In this document: in pieces, positions 63,684-64,000 of the stretch
Layout: each line of letters opens with the position of its first letter
How positions within the stretch are numbered: the stretch's first letter is position 1
Assembly: GCF_004336985.1 (NCBI RefSeq)
Contig: NZ_SJUO01000001.1
Coordinates: 62,001-126,000, forward strand
Length of the DNA: 64,000 bases
Reading direction: 5' to 3'
Source of the DNA: Exiguobacterium sp. SL-9
GTDB taxonomy: Bacteria; Bacillota; Bacilli; Exiguobacteriales; Exiguobacteriaceae
The notes under the pieces: model-generated
The model's input: the letters and a program-made list of their open reading frames with translations, nothing else
Database searches by the model: none
What the model was told of the DNA's origin: nothing
Program-made: the position numbers and the translations under genes

Positions 63684-64000
63684 ATGCGTACTTGGAAACA
63701 ACCTTTACTTTTACTTGCTGGCGTCGGCATCTCGAACCTTGGGGCCTGGGTGTACTTCATCGCCCTCAACTTGATCGTCCTCGAGATGACGCAATCGCCG
63801 TTCGCCGTGTCGGTCCTCTACATCCTCGTCCCGCTCGCGGCCCTATGCGCGAACTTTTGGTCAGGCTCGGTCATCGACCGCACCGACACGCGCCGCTTGA
63901 TGATGTGGCTCGATGCGCTCCGTGCCGTCGTCGTCTTCAGTCTCGCTTTCACCGACTCACTCGCGCTCATCTATGTGCTCGTGTTTGGATTGAATATCGC
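63684..64000 (+). CDS. MFS transporter, N-terminal part (runs off the window)
   Basis: The first 105 codons of a major facilitator. Helix 1 (LLLLAGVGISNLGAWVYFIA), the MFS loop 2-3 motif SGSVIDRTDTRRLM and helices 2-4 are visible. GGGGACG precedes the ATG. It resembles multidrug or macrolide-type exporters of the MefA/YttB style; the rest lies beyond the window. Confidence 0.85.
   Translation, partial: MRTWKQPLLLLAGVGISNLGAWVYFIALNLIVLEMTQSPFAVSVLYILVPLAALCANFWSGSVIDRTDTRRLMMWLDALRAVVVFSLAFTDSLALIYVLVFGLNI

Overview
The window looks like a stretch of a Bacillales (Firmicutes) chromosome of moderate GC. The grounds are strong AAGGAGG ribosome-binding sites, frequent GTG/TTG starts, tightly packed operons with ATGA stop-start overlaps, hairpin-plus-T-run terminators, a parE-parC pair, a double-headed DynA-type dynamin, a SatA-type acetyltransferase and paired YdbS/YdbT-type PH proteins. 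My best guess at genus is Exiguobacterium, from the look of the proteins only; no database was used. No rRNA, tRNA or CRISPR was seen.

Layout. 1-4.1 kb: two coupled hypothetical genes, then a tyrosine recombinase plus a membrane diguanylate cyclase lying between two dif-like direct repeats (a candidate mini integrative element). 4.1-9.1 kb: CoA-binding protein and topoisomerase IV (parE, parC). 9.1-15.7 kb: small enzymes (DinB-like, Nudix, metallo-beta-lactamase fold, two GNATs including a SatA homologue) and an amino-acid ABC transporter that lacks its ATPase. 15.8-18.8 kb: a MoxR-DUF58-membrane protein operon. 18.8-28.2 kb: cardiolipin synthase, a cation/proton antiporter, a LysM-3D cell-wall protein, regulators, an SDR and small exported proteins. 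28.3-31.5 kb: a GH1 glucosidase and its GntR regulator, with an operator filling the promoter spacer.

31.5-47 kb is an accessory region of immunity-type proteins (SUFU, barstar, DUF3916, SUKH, WGR and unrecognised ones), with no toxin gene. It contains a second MoxR-DUF58 operon whose last gene is a large barstar-containing protein, and a purine permease. At 41.6-42.0 kb is an Fst-like type I toxin-antitoxin locus. The segment from 42 to 53 kb carries PH-domain proteins, an FUSC-type exporter and a double dynamin. 53-56 kb holds small metabolic genes. At 55.9-56.6 kb is a collapsed IS605/TnpB element with an intact-looking right-end hairpin. 56.6-62.5 kb is a second immunity-like cluster (SUKH-DUF2750 fusion, SUKH, DUF5412, beta-propeller-like protein) and a third copy of the MoxR-operon membrane protein broken by an in-frame TGA. 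The window ends inside an MFS transporter.

How the genes work together: parE/parC form one enzyme; the 13.9-15.4 kb pair is an uptake system needing an ATPase from elsewhere; the two MoxR-DUF58 operons are parallel envelope or chaperone-type systems; the GntR regulator probably controls the glucosidase. Immunity-type genes without toxins suggest a bank of orphan protective genes.
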